Below, piece by piece: positions 34,633 through 47,304 of a stretch of 64,000 nt of DNA. The stretch is taken from the NCBI GenBank assembly GCA_004123355.1, contig SCHM01000004.1, positions 1,550,001-1,614,000 of the forward strand, read 5' to 3'. Each line of letters opens with the position of its first letter. Position 1 is the stretch's first letter. The notes beneath the pieces were generated by a model. That model was not told the origin of the DNA and ran no database searches. It saw only the letters and a program-made list of their open reading frames with translations. This stretch comes from Amphirosellinia nigrospora. Its lineage: Eukaryota > Ascomycota > Sordariomycetes > Xylariales > Xylariaceae. A program made the position numbers and the translations under genes.

Positions 34633-35575
34633 TGAATGGTGCATGCACTTACATACCCTACATCGACGGCGCCATTCACAGTTGGGGGTGGAATTTGGCG
34701 TCTTGAGATAGATTGATGAGTGGGAGAAGCGGCTGAGTTCGTGTGCTTAGGGGTGACTGAATATGCACCCCCTTGGCGGGAAAGTGCTCTCACTCCAGGC
34801 ATTGCGGATCAAAATCTATGTCGCCCAGAACGAACTGGTACCAAGAGAGTTACTCGCGGGTAGTCTGCGATACCATGTGGGACCTACGAGGGAAAGAGCC
34901 CAAGCGAAGAGTTTCAGTACACACATCGTCGCGGCCAAATCCGAGACAGTTCCTCCAACGATGCATCACATGCGGAATACGATTACTTGTGGCTACAATT
35001 TACCGCAAGAGAGACACAGAGACGATGAATCGCGAGGTCGGTTTGAAGAACGTGTACGGGATAACGGTTTACAATCCACCGCACAGCTCAACCTAGAGAT
35101 GGAGGCTCCCAACTATCAAAGTCGTTGGCCAGGAAATTATAAATAAAACGAATGTCCAAGCTCGTTGCAGGGTACGAGCTTCTTCCCTCATTGATACACA
35201 AAGGTATGATACCCATACCTACCCACAGACCCGAACCATTGACTTGCATCATATCCTAATGTATTCCTGACCTGCCCAAAACAACTAAACCTACTTCCCG
35301 CTTCGCTTCACGGTATGTAAACGAGGTGATGCGCCTATGCAATGAACATGACAAAGGAGAGCAACAAAAGAAAACCTCCGCGTGCTTCCTTTCATGGAAA
35401 AGCCTTCAATACACCCCCTTCTATCTCCTCTTTTTTTTACGTCCTGCTCCTATGTCTAAGGATGCTGTTATCACATCATGGAGACCCGGGTCTTCTCTGC
35501 TCTTCGTCGCCCTCGCGAAACTAAGACGGGAGAGGTCTAGGCGGGGTTGAGGAGCCACGAGCGCCCGCCTTAATC
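34633..35575. other. Intergenic region, no gene seen
   Basis: Convergent 3' flanks of the secreted protein (+) and the large minus-strand gene. Overlapping ORFs at 34763-35146 have no motif. Confidence 0.4.
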
Positions 35576-38367
35576 CTACGCCATAGAATCCTGCTCATGA
35601 AAACTGCCGAGGTATCCCGCGCTGCAAATGACTTGCTATGCTGATGTTGAAGGGCCCTGGGCTCTGGCGCTCTGATGGTGGCGCGTCTATTATCGCATTG
35701 TCGTTGTCTTCCAAAGGATCAGGACTCGCCGCATCCCCATACTCTTGTTGCTCCCCGTTGGGAATGGTATATACCCCTTTCATCAGGTGATGACATAATT
35801 GCCCATTGGTTCGTTTCTTCGGCGGTGTAGCGGAAAGTGGCGACGAAAATTCGAAGTCTGGCTTGGATCGCGGAAATCTTCTACCCTTTTCGCGCTCGCT
35901 TCTGCGGCTAAGAAGGATAGTCTTCGTCTTCCGTCGGTGTGTCCTGCTCTATTATTGGCTCTATAGGTGACATACCGCTCTTGAATTTAGCATCTGATTG
36001 TGAGGAAGCCTCTGTTTCTACGGAGCGATTCTCTGCGCCTGGATGACCGAGGTGGTGTTCTATCTGTGTGGATTGAGCTTGGCTAACTGCTGAGTAACGG
36101 AGCCTCTCGAGACGCCTGACGTGACATTGACGATGATACCGGCCGGCCCATCTGCAGCTTGCTCAAAATAGGTGTCCACCTGCCGTTCTCATCCTCCTCG
36201 ACGCACCAAACCTCAGGGGTAATTTTCGTATAATGTCAATCTCACTTGTTAACACCGACTCATAGACATTCGGAGTAATTATGACACTACTACGTATCGA
36301 TGGGCTACGCCGGAAATCAGGTCTGGAGTTCGGTCTTGTTGAGGCGGTCGATCCTTCCCTGTTATGCCTTTCTCCTCCGTAATCACGGGACTCCTTCGAT
36401 GAAGTCTCGGTGGATTCTTGTTCTGTATTGGATACGCTAGAATCTGACGTTGTTTGCGTGGTAAAAGTTGGACCGGCTCACAAGACGTTGACAAGTCGAA
36501 TGATGTTGCAGTTGCACCATCGGTTGAACTCATTGTGGCGGCTAGTTGACCCATGCGAACTGTAGTGAGCAACTCCTGGGAAGCATGTCTACTTGGCATT
36601 AATGGGAACAACCGTTCCCCGTGGTGGGATCCCGAGTTACTTTGGTCCACAGATGTTGAGGGATAGGTGAGGTGCTGGATAGCTCTGGTGTATCTATGAG
36701 TTCGCTTCACTTGAGCCCAGTCTATCTGTTGATGAGTTTCGTTCGTTGCTGGCGGGTATTTTAGACGTGCGGTGAGGTCGCTTAGCCTTCTAGATGATAT
36801 AAGGCCCGTTTTTATCGAAGCATTTTGTGGCGGAGTACTAGAGACCTATCCAGCTTTGCTGTTCGATATCTCGATTGACGATTGTGCAAGTATCTTTGCA
36901 TACCATAATCGATATCACGTTCAATACGCTGTTTTAACCGGTCGAGGACATAGGCTTTGGACTTCCCGTTGACTTTCTCCTATTTCCCGGCTTCTCGATG
37001 GGTTCCCGTGCACCAAAGTCTTATGCATAACGAGATGCCCTCGCTTTCGTGCTGTCATTCGAACAGCGATCGCGTTGCCTCGTAGAACGTCGCTACCCTG
37101 TCTGTAGTCTCTCTAAAAGCGACTCGACGGTTCGCCGGCAAATACATGATTCGGGTCCAAGGGTAAAGGCTATCGGCTCGTCTATCGTCCAACCCCGGCC
37201 ACGAAGCTCGACGATGTAAAATTCGAAATCGTTCATTCGGCAGATTGATTCGTCGGTTTCGTGACAAATTTGCATAATGGCCGCCTTGGCCTTGTCGATA
37301 AATTCGATACAATCTGTGGCGTGATCTTTCCAGAACACACCGGCGTTGGTCGATGTAGTCCGCTCGAGGTTGTCAAACATAGGACCGACATTGTTTTTAA
37401 CCGATATGAGCATCTCAATACCATCCTCATCATCTGGTCGACAGTGTTGGCATCCGCTGTGGGTGGCACATGAGTCTTGGAGTGCACCAAACGCTTTCCT
37501 CTGTGATCTGAAGACGCCATCCACGGCATAGCAAGCGTCAAGAAATAAATTCTCTGCGTTAGCAAGAGTGAGCGGCGACAATTGGTTACTATTAACTTCA
37601 ACAGTCTCATGCCATTGAGGCGGGGTGCGGTGATGGTTCTGGCTTGTAAAAGAGAAGCAGATGGTGTAGCCGGGTATCGATTCAAATTCTTGTTGTCTTT
37701 CGATGAAGTAGGAACGGGGTATGCTTGTCAGAGGCTGTACCCGTCCGGGTCGATATGGGAATGTCCTCTGTTCTTGTACTGGCTCTTCCCGTACCGGACC
37801 ATCCTTCCATACAAACGCTTCATCGTGATGTCTGAGGAAGAGCCCTACCATGTAATGCGTAGACAAGATAACCTCTCGAGCAGCTTCGGTACTTAGTGGC
37901 TGTCTCTGGTAGGATCTCAAAGTCCGCGAAGCCCATGATTCGGTCCCAGTTCCAGCCTCGTTTCTCAGCACTTGTAGTTGGATTTCGTATCTCAAGGGTT
38001 TCGCCAGGCCATCAATACCAGTGCGGTCCAATGCGCGTGAGTCTCTCCTCGTGATGAGCTCCTTCGAACAATGATCCACCCGACGGATTAAAGCTTCACA
38101 TAATTCCTCGGTCGGCTGAAGTGATGAAGAGCTCTCGTAGTCCTGACTGTGGGCGTAATTCAAGGGCTCGTCGAACTTGATGGTAACCCGTATACTGAGG
38201 CTACGCACGCGTGGAGACAACTGAAATAGTGACCTTGTCTCAGATACAGAAACGTCTTCGATGGCGGGGATGAGCTCTTGAGATGATGGCAAAGGTTGCT
38301 TCGGCCCGATTTCCTCACTTCTGGCTCCTCGTCGGTGCCGATAAATGTCTTTCTTGAAGCTTTTCAT
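35576..38367 (-). CDS. Large unrecognised ascomycete protein
   Basis: Start MKSFKKDIYRHRRG. The first 424 codons (38367-37093) are one clean frame. They contain VRSLSIRVTIKFDEP, a mixed helical region, a Cys/His cluster CATHSGCQHC, then IDKAKAAIMQICHETDES and the end LLERLQTG. Coding continues in other frames: DVLRGNAIAVRMTARKRGHL, VLDRLKQRIERD, then KRTHRYTRAIQHLTYPSTS and a Ser/Pro-rich low-complexity tail, ending near FHEQDSMA with stop at 35576-35578. At least four slips interrupt the part beyond 37100. This matches no family I can name. The helical basic middle and disordered tail suggest a scaffold or nuclear protein, but no function is claimed. The 3' boundary is uncertain. Confidence 0.55.
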
Positions 38368-40105
38368 GTCATGACGAAGCTCTTGAATCTTGCAGGAAAG
38401 CCGCCTAGGCCCGTTTTGCTCTTATTAGTAGGTCCCTGGGTTGCCATGACGCCACCAGTGTTACCCATAAAAAAGGGGAGGGGGTCCTCGTGTAGGCAGG
38501 TAGGTAAGTAGAGATGTTTATCGATGCGACAAATGGAATTAAACCCCGATAAATTGAGGCAACAAGAGAACTAAATCAAAATTGAATATCTTCTTATGTC
38601 GCAATTCTACAACAGTAACATAAAAGGCGAGAGAAATACCTGTTGATAGAATACAAGAGACTGACTCGTCTTACGCGCATCAAGGGATAGCAACGGCATG
38701 GCATGTCATATCTTTATGCGGGAATATTTTCCTTGTCATCATTCGTAACATAACAGGCGACAATCCACCTATTGGCGTGATACAAGCATGCCACAAGCAT
38801 GCCAGCACTTCGACTTCGCGAGCAGCAAGGGCCGCAGTGGTTTCACTGCAATCCAGACGAAACGGAAGGCTGACTACCGCGTAGATAGCGTTTACCCCGG
38901 CTAAGACCCGGCTCCATCATGCAGCTACTTGAATGCACGGCATCACATTTGCTCCATAGGTAACGGGCGCCCGGGTAGCAGCGGATCCTGCGAGCCAAGT
39001 TGGCACCAATCGTGAGCTGAGGTGGTGTGATGAAAATCGTGTAAGTCCCATAAGCCATGCTTTGGCTACATATGCTGCTGCGCTAATAACTGCAGGTTGC
39101 TGCAGAACCAATTAGCTCTTACTAGTCTCTGTTCAGCAAATATATCTTGATTAACCGATGGTGTGGCGTATTGGGCGCATCTACAGTACTGACGCAAATG
39201 CCTCTCGATTCGATACGACGGTTGATCATCCAGCTGTCGGGCTGCATTCTTACGTTACGCGGCAACTGTTTCGGTTACGAAGGTGCTGATAGGCCTGCCC
39301 AACCGCCATCTGGCTCAAGCAATGTTCCGGCTGCCTAACGGTATCTAAGTCGTCCATTCGAACTCGTACCTTTTGGCGAGCATGTGATCGACTGCCGCCT
39401 TGGGGTGTCCTTTTAGCGACAATGATAACGACAACAAGATGTCAACTGAGGAATCTGGTTCCCCATTTATTGCCTTCGGTAATGTTTTGTACTAGATCAA
39501 AGCCAATCAATCTGAGTAAGGCTGGGAATGAATGACGGGGACGTAGATGCGTAAGCTAAAAAAACATGTCACGTATACCTTTCAGCTGTCGGGTGATAGC
39601 GATCATGATATATGCCACAACAGACGACCTGTCACAGCTTTTCATTTAGGCTCGAAATTAAAATGAAAATAACAGACAAACAGGCATAGGAAGAAAGGAA
39701 ATAATAAAAATTTCTGTTGATCGCTCCATCCATTTTGTTCTCGATGACACCATCATGTGCAAAGGGCGTTCACTCACCAGCAACAGCAAACCCAGCAACA
39801 TCTGTATCAACTCATATGTGGTCGCGGGGTAGAGGGTGCCTGCAGGTTCCCGTTTGCAACAAGGAGCCCTAGAAACGAACAGGTACCATAGAAACGAGGG
39901 CAGAACGTAGAAAAAGAAACTTGTTGACCCGTTTCTCTACACGGTCGCCGTGGCCAAAATGTGATGTATATCAAGTCTCCAGAATCCCAGAGCCTATCCT
40001 GGCCAAAATATCTGTTCGATAGACATCTACACTTCTCTGCACAGCTTCCTCTTTGCTCGATATTGTAATCTGTTTATCACTCTCCATCTCAACACGGTCG
40101 CAACT
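38368..40105. other. 1.7-kb intergenic region
   Basis: Divergent promoter region between the large minus-strand gene and the small plus-strand gene. It includes an imperfect 42-bp direct repeat (GTAACATAA-AGGCGA...GATACAAG type) at 38615-38657 and 38745-38786. No gene seen. Confidence 0.4.
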
Positions 40106-40633
40106 ATGGCCAAAAAGAAGAACAAGAAGGCTCGCGGTACCGCAAATTCCTCGCAACAAGTTGTGGTAGCTGTTTCACGGTCAGCCATAGTGGTGGAATG
40201 GGAGCAATACATGGGAAAAGGCGAGCTCGAGGACTGGCAACGTTTGATGAAAGACCTGGGTTTCGAGATGCATTTCCCCAGCAAGACGCAGTGCCGAAAG
40301 GTAAGCAAACGGAATGATATATCCCACTCCCAACACGTAAAAGCTTTCGACTCGTGCTGACAAAGGCCGATCTCCAAGACCCTGAAGACAGTATGGGTAA
40401 ACATTCCAGATTTCCTGCAAGCAGTCAAGCAAGGTTATCCCGTTCATCATTTCCGAAACCAAACCGAACTCGCGGAATACACTAAACGCGAACGCAAAAT
40501 TTTCCCCAAGAGGAACATCGGGAAGCACAGCCCGCTAAAACAGCTCCTCGCCCATATTCTCTTCAGCCGAGGGGGAAAGGGACACGGTGGAAATGCGCTA
40601 GTTGTACGGATGGGAGCATTGTCGCTTGCTTAA
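40106..40633 (+). CDS. Small conserved-looking fungal protein with basic N-terminus
   Basis: Starts MAKKKNKKARGTANSS, then a compact domain VEWEQYMGKGELEDWQRLM and LGFEMHFPSKTQCRK. A 70-nt intron (about 40301-40370; GTAAGC donor, GCTGAC branch, CAAAG acceptor) precedes the second exon: LKTVWVNIPDFLQAV, YPVHHFRNQTELAEYTKRE, then KRNIGKHSPLKQLL, and TAA at 40631-40633. The junction needs one extra base to keep phase, so a slip or alternative acceptor is present. Nucleolar/nuclear localisation is suggested only by the Lys/Arg-rich start. Family not recognised. Confidence 0.6.
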
Positions 40634-40738
40634 ATGTGAGAACAGACACATCGACGAGCTTGTGACTACAACATTGGACAATACATTTGGAGGTGGTTGC
40701 TTGTATTGACGAGGCATTATGTTGTACAGTTAGCGAAG

Positions 40739-42531
40739 CTAGCTCCTAATCTCCCATATCCTAATCTTCCCAACGTCGTTTCCGACAGCCAGCATGTCAC
40801 TCTTCATCCCAAACGCGATCGCCTCAATCCTTCCAGCGGCGTTTGCTCCGTGGGCCAGTTCCTGTAGACAGTACAGCTAGGTAGATGAACCAGTTTCAGA
40901 GCGTCCTTTTTATGTCGCGAAGCCACTGCTAACAACTGTCCATCCGGACTGAACGTGAGCACCGTAATTGGAGTAGTGAGCTGCATGAGGGCTCGAGTCG
41001 GCTCTGGCCGAGCCTTTAATTTTAATTCATCTTCTCCCGAGGGCAGAATCAGCGTATGACGGTCGTAAATATTCACCACACCAGAGTTAGAACCAATTGC
41101 CACCCATCGGTCCTCGCCGAGGAGTTCAGGCCCATCGGAGCCGCCGAGAGCTATGGCAGAGCCACCATTTGAACCCTCATCGTTCCATACCGCCAAGAAA
41201 CGTCTTGAAACCATGCTATATTCTCCGACCTGCCCTCCTTTGCCGAGGATCGTGATACCATTTCCAGTGCTCCACCAACAGAAATCGATAATGCCACCGC
41301 GGCTGTCTAGTCTCGCGGCTGCGATCCACTGCATTGTATGAACATTTAGGATGTTGATAACACCGCCGCCCTTCCTTGTAGAGGCGATCAAGCCAAGATA
41401 TCGCCCACAAGGACTCAATCTGAAACGCTCCCATGTTTTCTGCTCTTCCTGATGGCCAATGATCTTATTGGTCTTCTGTACGGCGCCGGTTTCAATATCC
41501 CAGGAGTGTATATACCTTCGGCGACCTGCAATAAATATCTTTTTCCCATCGGGACTGAACTGGGCTCGGCGAACAGGCACCTGCTTGACCTTAGTCGAGG
41601 TCAGAAGCGGGTTTGGTGTTGGATATGCGGCTGGTGCGATATGGTGTAAGAACAGTAGCGAGGATGTGCTGGAGGATAGTAGAACCGGATGTTTGGGGTG
41701 GAAGGCAAGCGACGTTATGTCCTGGTGGGCATCTGGTATATCGCGCGATCTCTGAATATCAATGACCTCGGGGCGGAGTCTCTTTATCTTGGTCGAAGTG
41801 ATGCTGTTCATAGCACTAGCATCGCGGAGGAGTCTATCCAAGGGCAGGGCGTCGGCGTTGATATCCTCGCCTTCCCCAACTTGATCCGATCCCACCGATG
41901 AATCTGACGCAGCCGACGACCGCCTCCGGCGCTTCTTGGGCGGTTCTTCTGCCCATCTTGCCCATTCTGGAAGGGGATTAAGTCGTAGGTATTGTTGTCG
42001 CAGCCGTAAAGTGTACTCGGCTCCGTTGATGACGTCGTCGGCCTCGCTCGTCCGCAGCTTTCGCAGCTGGGTTACATCAGCCAGCGATACTGTGAACCGC
42101 TCATCGTCGCTATCTTCCCACGCAGGCGCGTCTCTCGTATCGGGCTGTATTTTGCCTTCGGCCGGTACCTGCACAAGTTGCTCGTCATTTGCTGGTGTCC
42201 GACCCAAGTCGATGTCGAAAGCGAAGAAGTCGGCATCGTCGGCGTCTTCTAAGCCCGTTCCCTCTTCGTTGTCCACGATTCTCCCAAGCACATCGGTTTT
42301 CGTGCCCTCGGCGCCATCGCCGAAATCGTCCTTGAAGAGGTTTTCTCGGAAATTGGCAGAGTCACCTAGAACGAATCGTTCGAGATCCTCCTCGTCAGAG
42401 TCCTTCTCGCGGGGCTGGCGTTTCCGGGTGCCTGGTTCTGCTTCTTCTTCGCTTGAGTATTCGGAATCGCCATGATCTGATTCCGAGCTGGTGTCACTAT
42501 CAATAGACAGATCGGGGCGTCTGGGCGCCAT
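40739..42531 (-). CDS. UTP18: U3 snoRNP / small-subunit processome WD40 protein Utp18
   Basis: Acts in the nucleolus in 18S pre-rRNA processing. Start chosen at MAPRRPDLSID; an in-frame ATG 27 codons upstream, at 42612, begins a less typical segment. An acidic N-terminal third (SDEEDLERFVLGD, DFFAFDIDLG) precedes the WD40 propeller from about residue 300: ITSLAFHPKHPVLLSSS, VRRAQFSPDGKKIFIAGRR, RYIHSWDIETG, WERFRLSPCGRYLGL, DRWVAIGSNSGVVNIYD and ITVLTFSPDGQLLAVAS. One frame slip at about 40829-40836 (a GG where GGG is expected) separates it from its natural end AIAFGMKSDMLAVGNDVGK...MWEIRS, stop at 40739-40741. No introns. The slip lies in an essential gene and is very probably a sequence error. 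Confidence 0.92.
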
Positions 42532-42803
42532 TGTGGGCTTGTGAAGTGTCGGTGCAGGCAAAGGCTTCAATGCGATCGCCTGTTTATCGCGATCACTTTT
42601 TTTCCTTATCAAGCTGCTTTAAGTTTGACCCCTGTCTAGAACTTGACAGAGCGGGACAAGTTGCAGTGAGATTCACTATACCTATGTGGGGCGATAACCT
42701 TATCATATCTACCCAAACCCATGTACTCCTTCGGGACTCCACTCTTTGCTAAATACAGTACATGTAGCTTTGGTACATAACCTAAAGGCCGAAGGTTGAT
42801 TAT

Positions 42804-45310
42804 TCATGATAAAGCTGCAGCATCGACCAGCTCATTCTCCAGGGAACTCAGCTTCTCGCTAACAGACTGAGGACTGCGCAATGTCAATACCGCAGCTTTC
42901 TGGGCCACATTGATCAAGTTTTCAATCTTGCCTCCTTGTGCCAAGCCTGCAACTAGAGTTCCCATGAAAGTGTCGCCGATGCCGTTGACAGAGGCCACAT
43001 CCGTAACTTGTTCAACGGCTGGGAACATTCTCATATACACACCCCCAACATCTGCGTGGTCGTTGATACATCTCGAGAGGATAAATTTCTCGTGTGTAGC
43101 ATCGTAGAGACGTGGGTCGTCTTTCTTCAGTATGGTTGTTAGCAGAGCCCCGTCGCTCCCCAATTTCGTTATGATGGTTGGAATGAAGGGCAGTAATTGT
43201 ATGGCCTGTTGTGGGATGCCCGCATCCGTCATGGATATCGAAGTGAGCTTGACAAAGCGATCTCTTGAACCCCTCATCCCGAACGCGTCGATGACGGACC
43301 ACCACCGCGAGTCCCCAAAATACTCGTTGCTCTGAGCAGCCGCGTACATTGCGGCCAGCTCGTACTGATTGGGAGTCGCCAAATCGATAGTGGCGTGAGG
43401 GAACACACCTAAGCTTTCGTGTCCCCGTTCCACGCAAAACAGTCGTGCCGACTTTGCCTTGGAGACTGGTTCAAAAGCTATCTTTGCCTCGTTTTGTTTA
43501 CCTGCTTGTACCCACGCTCGAATATCGTGCTCTTTCCAGTTAGCATCAACAACCAACCATTTTGGCTTCGAGGACCTGATGGCGGGGGCCCAAGAAGGCG
43601 AGAACGCCTGAGTGGTGAAGATATCCATATCTGCCATGGCCAGTACGAGGTGCTTATTGGCATCATTTACTGACACGTATTGTGCAGTACGGCTGCCTGG
43701 ATGCTCATCATCGCCGAGCTGTTGAATGCATGACGTATCCATTCCACAGGATTTTAGTGATGCCAGAACGGTCGAGCCGGCACTTGACAGTTAGTTAGTA
43801 AAATAGTCTCACCGTAACAAAACCACTTACAGATCACGACCGACCATGCTACAAAGCCGCACTTTGGTATTCTTGTTGACCCTATGAGCCGCAAGCGCGA
43901 CATTGCGGCCAACTCCGCCTATTGATTGGCTAATCTGTGATGGATTCGATGTATGCAGTTGTGGGATTGGATCATCATTCGAGATCGCAGCAGTGTAGTC
44001 GCAGTTTGAGTCTACGGCAACAGATCCCGCAACGAGAATATCTACTTGCGACGTCATCACCTGTGATAGTTAGTCTACGTATCCTACTAATGGTGCTAGC
44101 CGGAAAGTCCTTCCATAATCTACGTGGAAATTGTGAACGTGCTGTAAGGTTTCATACCTCCTTTTCTGTTGTCACTTTATGTATTGGGGCAGCTACATTG
44201 CTAGGTGTCTCTAAGCCGACCCAACGCTTCATCCTACTCCGCATTCGTTAGATTGGTGCGGGAAGGAGACGAAAAGAGCTCGGAGCTCACGGTGTGTTGG
44301 ATGCTGATGGGCCTTCAGAGACCAGCCTAGACACTGCCCTAGCAACCTTTGTAGCTCGCTCAACATTCGACTGTACTAAAGCCTTGTTCGCAGGCACGCT
44401 ATCCCCGTTGGTGAGTTCCCGGATTTTCCTCAGAATGAAAGGTGTATTTTCGCTGCCGTAAACACCTTGCTCGTTCGATTCACGTACTGCCTGTTCGATA
44501 ATCGCATTCATCTTCTCTCCAGGTATGCCGTACTTTTCCGGGATGGATTAGCAAACAAAAAGCCTGTCTCGATATTCAGTCTTTCTTGAGCTAGGAGGAT
44601 TGCTGCCGCGTGTTCCTCGTCTTGAACGACGAAAGGGCTCTTGATACCGCTTTCCCTAGCCCAGAAGGCAGGAAAGTCGACATCTCCCGTTCTCCGTCAG
44701 CAAAGGTTGAGACGAGTACCCCCTGAGTCTCCAAGTACTCTAAGGTCCTAGGAATATCCAAGAAGCCTTTGCTACCACTGGATATTACAGCCATCCTTGT
44801 CCTTCCAAGTTCAGTCAGATCGGCGCTAATATCAAAAGAAACGTGGCCACCTCGATGCACTCCACCAAGACCGCCCGTACCGAAGACTCGGATTCCAGCC
44901 AGCCTTGCCAGAACCATAGTCCCTGCAATGGTCGTGCCGCCATTAATCTTCTTGCCTACCATTCCCTAAGCAGAGTTAGTGGCTTATGTTTAGTTAGAAG
45001 CTTCCAATTGTGTGATTCTCGAACATACCGACCCAACAAGGTAGGCAAGGTCTCGTCGGGATGCCTTTCTAGGGGATCCTTCAACTATGTGATTGACTTC
45101 GCCCGGAGTGAGTCCAACTGTGGGCACGCCTTCCAGTATGCCTACGACAGCGGGTACACCGCCATTTTCCCGAACAATATCTTCAAGGTCGAGGTTGCCG
45201 AGGGCTCCGTGAGTATATATAGTCGATTCGAGCGCGACCACAGGTTTGTTAGTGGCTAGAGCCTCGGTCACCTCCTCAGATACGCGGAGTATTTCTCTTA
45301 AACCAGCCAC
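42804..45310 (-). CDS. Bifunctional pseudouridine-5'-phosphate glycosidase / pseudouridine kinase (PsuG-PsuK fusion)
   Basis: The N-terminal half is a PsuG/IndA-type glycosidase: [12 protein letters not shown], then [43 protein letters not shown] and [15 protein letters not shown]. The C-terminal half is a PfkB-family kinase: [31 protein letters not shown], then KLGSDGALL and the signature [18 protein letters not shown] with the catalytic Asp, ending VDAAALS. Together they phosphorylate pseudouridine and cleave the product to uracil and ribose-5-phosphate. Introns are seen near 44970-45010, at 44050-44145 (GTATGA...ATCACAG) and at about 43785-43840. Frame slips near 44690, 44540 and 44280 lie in conserved sequence. 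The fused order is the usual fungal/eukaryotic arrangement; bacteria keep psuG and psuK separate. Confidence 0.9.
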
Positions 45311-46101
45311 GCTTGTAGAAGAGTAGGCTCTGTGTATACCACTAGAGCGCGAGATGGAGGCACGAACTCGGGCGTGATGAGTTCTACACGCATTGAAGGT
45401 CCCACGATGGTCGGCCCACCTCCCAATGCGGGGAGCGAACTACAAAAGGCCTGCATGATGAATCAACGATCGTGTATAAATAGTGATATCCAGAACACGG
45501 GCTCTGTATATTTCAAAAGGCATGAATAGTACTATCACAACCAATTTTGATTCAGCTACACTTCGCTTAATTTTGGGGAAAACACGTTGTCTGTGAGCAC
45601 CTATGAGAGGACTCACAGAGCTATAGCGAAATCGGACAAGGGACTTAGGTAAGGGCGAGATGTCCTCCAAGGTATTCCCGTGTCATAGGCAATGATTGGA
45701 CTTACGATGTGAATTCCGAAAAGGCATTCATTTGACAAGGAATATAGGACCAGGCGGAAACCTCCGAGGCATCAAAACTAACCTGGGTCGGGATAGGCCA
45801 CAGCATGGACCACTCTTAGCACATGCTACCTGGTAGCAAACCCCTGACCCGCGACCCGCGACCCCGTTTTATTAGTTCTCGACCAGGTAGCTGTCGCTCT
45901 GACACATGAGTGTGTGCATCTCGATTCATCGCCATTGTCAAACTCTGGAAAGAAACCCAACTATTTTTGGCCAGATCAATTACCTCCCCAATGGTGTCTT
46001 CAATAAAAATTAACAGACAGTTTTGCTTTAATAGACATAGTCTAATTATAATTAGTGAACATAACATGACCATCTCAATGCGCGTGTCACCCCCTGAATA
46101 C

Positions 46102-46141
<40 letters not shown>

Positions 46142-46434
46142 CACGGCGTTGAGGTGCAATTCCGGAGTTACAGGGCCGATTGCCCTCTGGGATTCCCGTC
46201 TCAAGCATAGTCAATTACATGATCCCCGTTTGGACTAAAACCACCCTTGTCTTTGCGGATATGAACAGGCCTGTAAGTTATTATAGGGGTCTAGCCATAA
46301 CTCCGAGCACGATTGTCTCTATGAAGACACCATCAATCCAACCGCTCTGAGTAAATTCTATTTACTTTTTCTCGATTCTCCGCAAGCGTGGCCCTCGTAA
46401 TTCCTATATCTATGCCTTGGACAGTATTGTCTCG
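45311..46434. other. Intergenic region with GA microsatellite
   Basis: Divergent promoters of the PsuG-PsuK gene (minus) and the secreted protein at 46435 (plus). A perfect GA dinucleotide run lies at about 46104-46138. No gene seen. Confidence 0.45.
46104..46138. repeat. (GA)n microsatellite
   Basis: About 17 uninterrupted GA units directly visible, about 300 bp upstream of the secreted-protein start. Confidence 0.95.
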
Positions 46435-47304
46435 ATGAGGTCCTTCAGCAGGCTATTCCCGCTATTTGCCGTCTCGGCCTTGGCGGCCGATTTCGTTATA
46501 TCAAATGGCCAAATATTCACGCCTGGTTTTGCCATCTTAGACGCGCCCCAGCCCGGCACACCTCTGGGAGGAGGTGCGTAATTCTTAAAAAAAGAACAGC
46601 GTAAGGATCCTAACACCTATACTCGGTAGATACCATCGAAGTTGCATTGGATGTCTCGGCCGACGGCAAGTTGAACCTGCCTCCATACGATCCAGCCAGC
46701 CCCAGTCTGATCCACAACATCACCATCTTCCTCTACAGTTATAGCACTGGGAGAAACTTCACCATCACAAATGGAACCGCTTCTGAAAACAACGCCACCC
46801 TGGGCGACATTATGCTCTCAGAGCCAGGAAGCACCGTTAAACACGTGAAGTGGACTTGGCCAGACTGCTTGATAGGCGATGGCAAACCTGATAGCCCCGA
46901 TAGCGATCGTGGGGATTACAATGTTGGTCGAAATGCAATCTGTAACGTTTGTACGATTTCGGGCACTAACGACCCTAATTCAGATATCTATTCGACAGAG
47001 TTTCCGTCTGAACGGCGCTGATCATTATACCATCTTCGATGTCCCCATCTCGGTCACCAACAGCATAGAATTTGTGGGCAACAATCCGGCATGTGACTCG
47101 GTCAATAACCCGCTGCTTACTCCGGAAGACATTGATGCCGTGACGGCCAATAGTGTTGGTATTCTGTTCGCGCCTGGGGACGCCACGGTGGTGCAGCAGT
47201 CAACGGGAGATGGTCTTGGGGGTGCTGGCTCGATGACGGTTGAATGGAGATTTGCCATCGTTGGATTACTGATGGCTGCGACAGTTCACTTAGTTTCATT
47301 ATAA
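46435..47304 (+). CDS. Secreted, probably GPI-anchored fungal surface protein
   Basis: Three exons read cleanly. Exon 1 encodes a signal peptide, MRSFSRLFPLFAVSALAA, followed by DFVISNGQIFTPGFAILDAP. Intron 46574-46629 (GTGCGT...CGGTAG) restores ...LGGDTIEVALDVSADGKL. Exon 2 continues PPYDPASPSLIHNITIFLYS, NFTITNGTASENNATLGD and KWTWPDCLIGDGKPDS. Intron 46923-46983 (GTTGGT donor, CTAAC branch, TTCAG) restores DYNISIRQSFRLNGADHYT, then DVPISVTNSIEF. The C-terminus has GDGLGGAGSMTVEWRF then AIVGLLMAATVHLVSL, a GPI-type hydrophobic tail. There are several N-glycosylation sites and two to three Cys. About 215-220 residues. It belongs to a Pezizomycotina-restricted uncharacterised family by general resemblance; function unknown. 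Confidence 0.8.
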
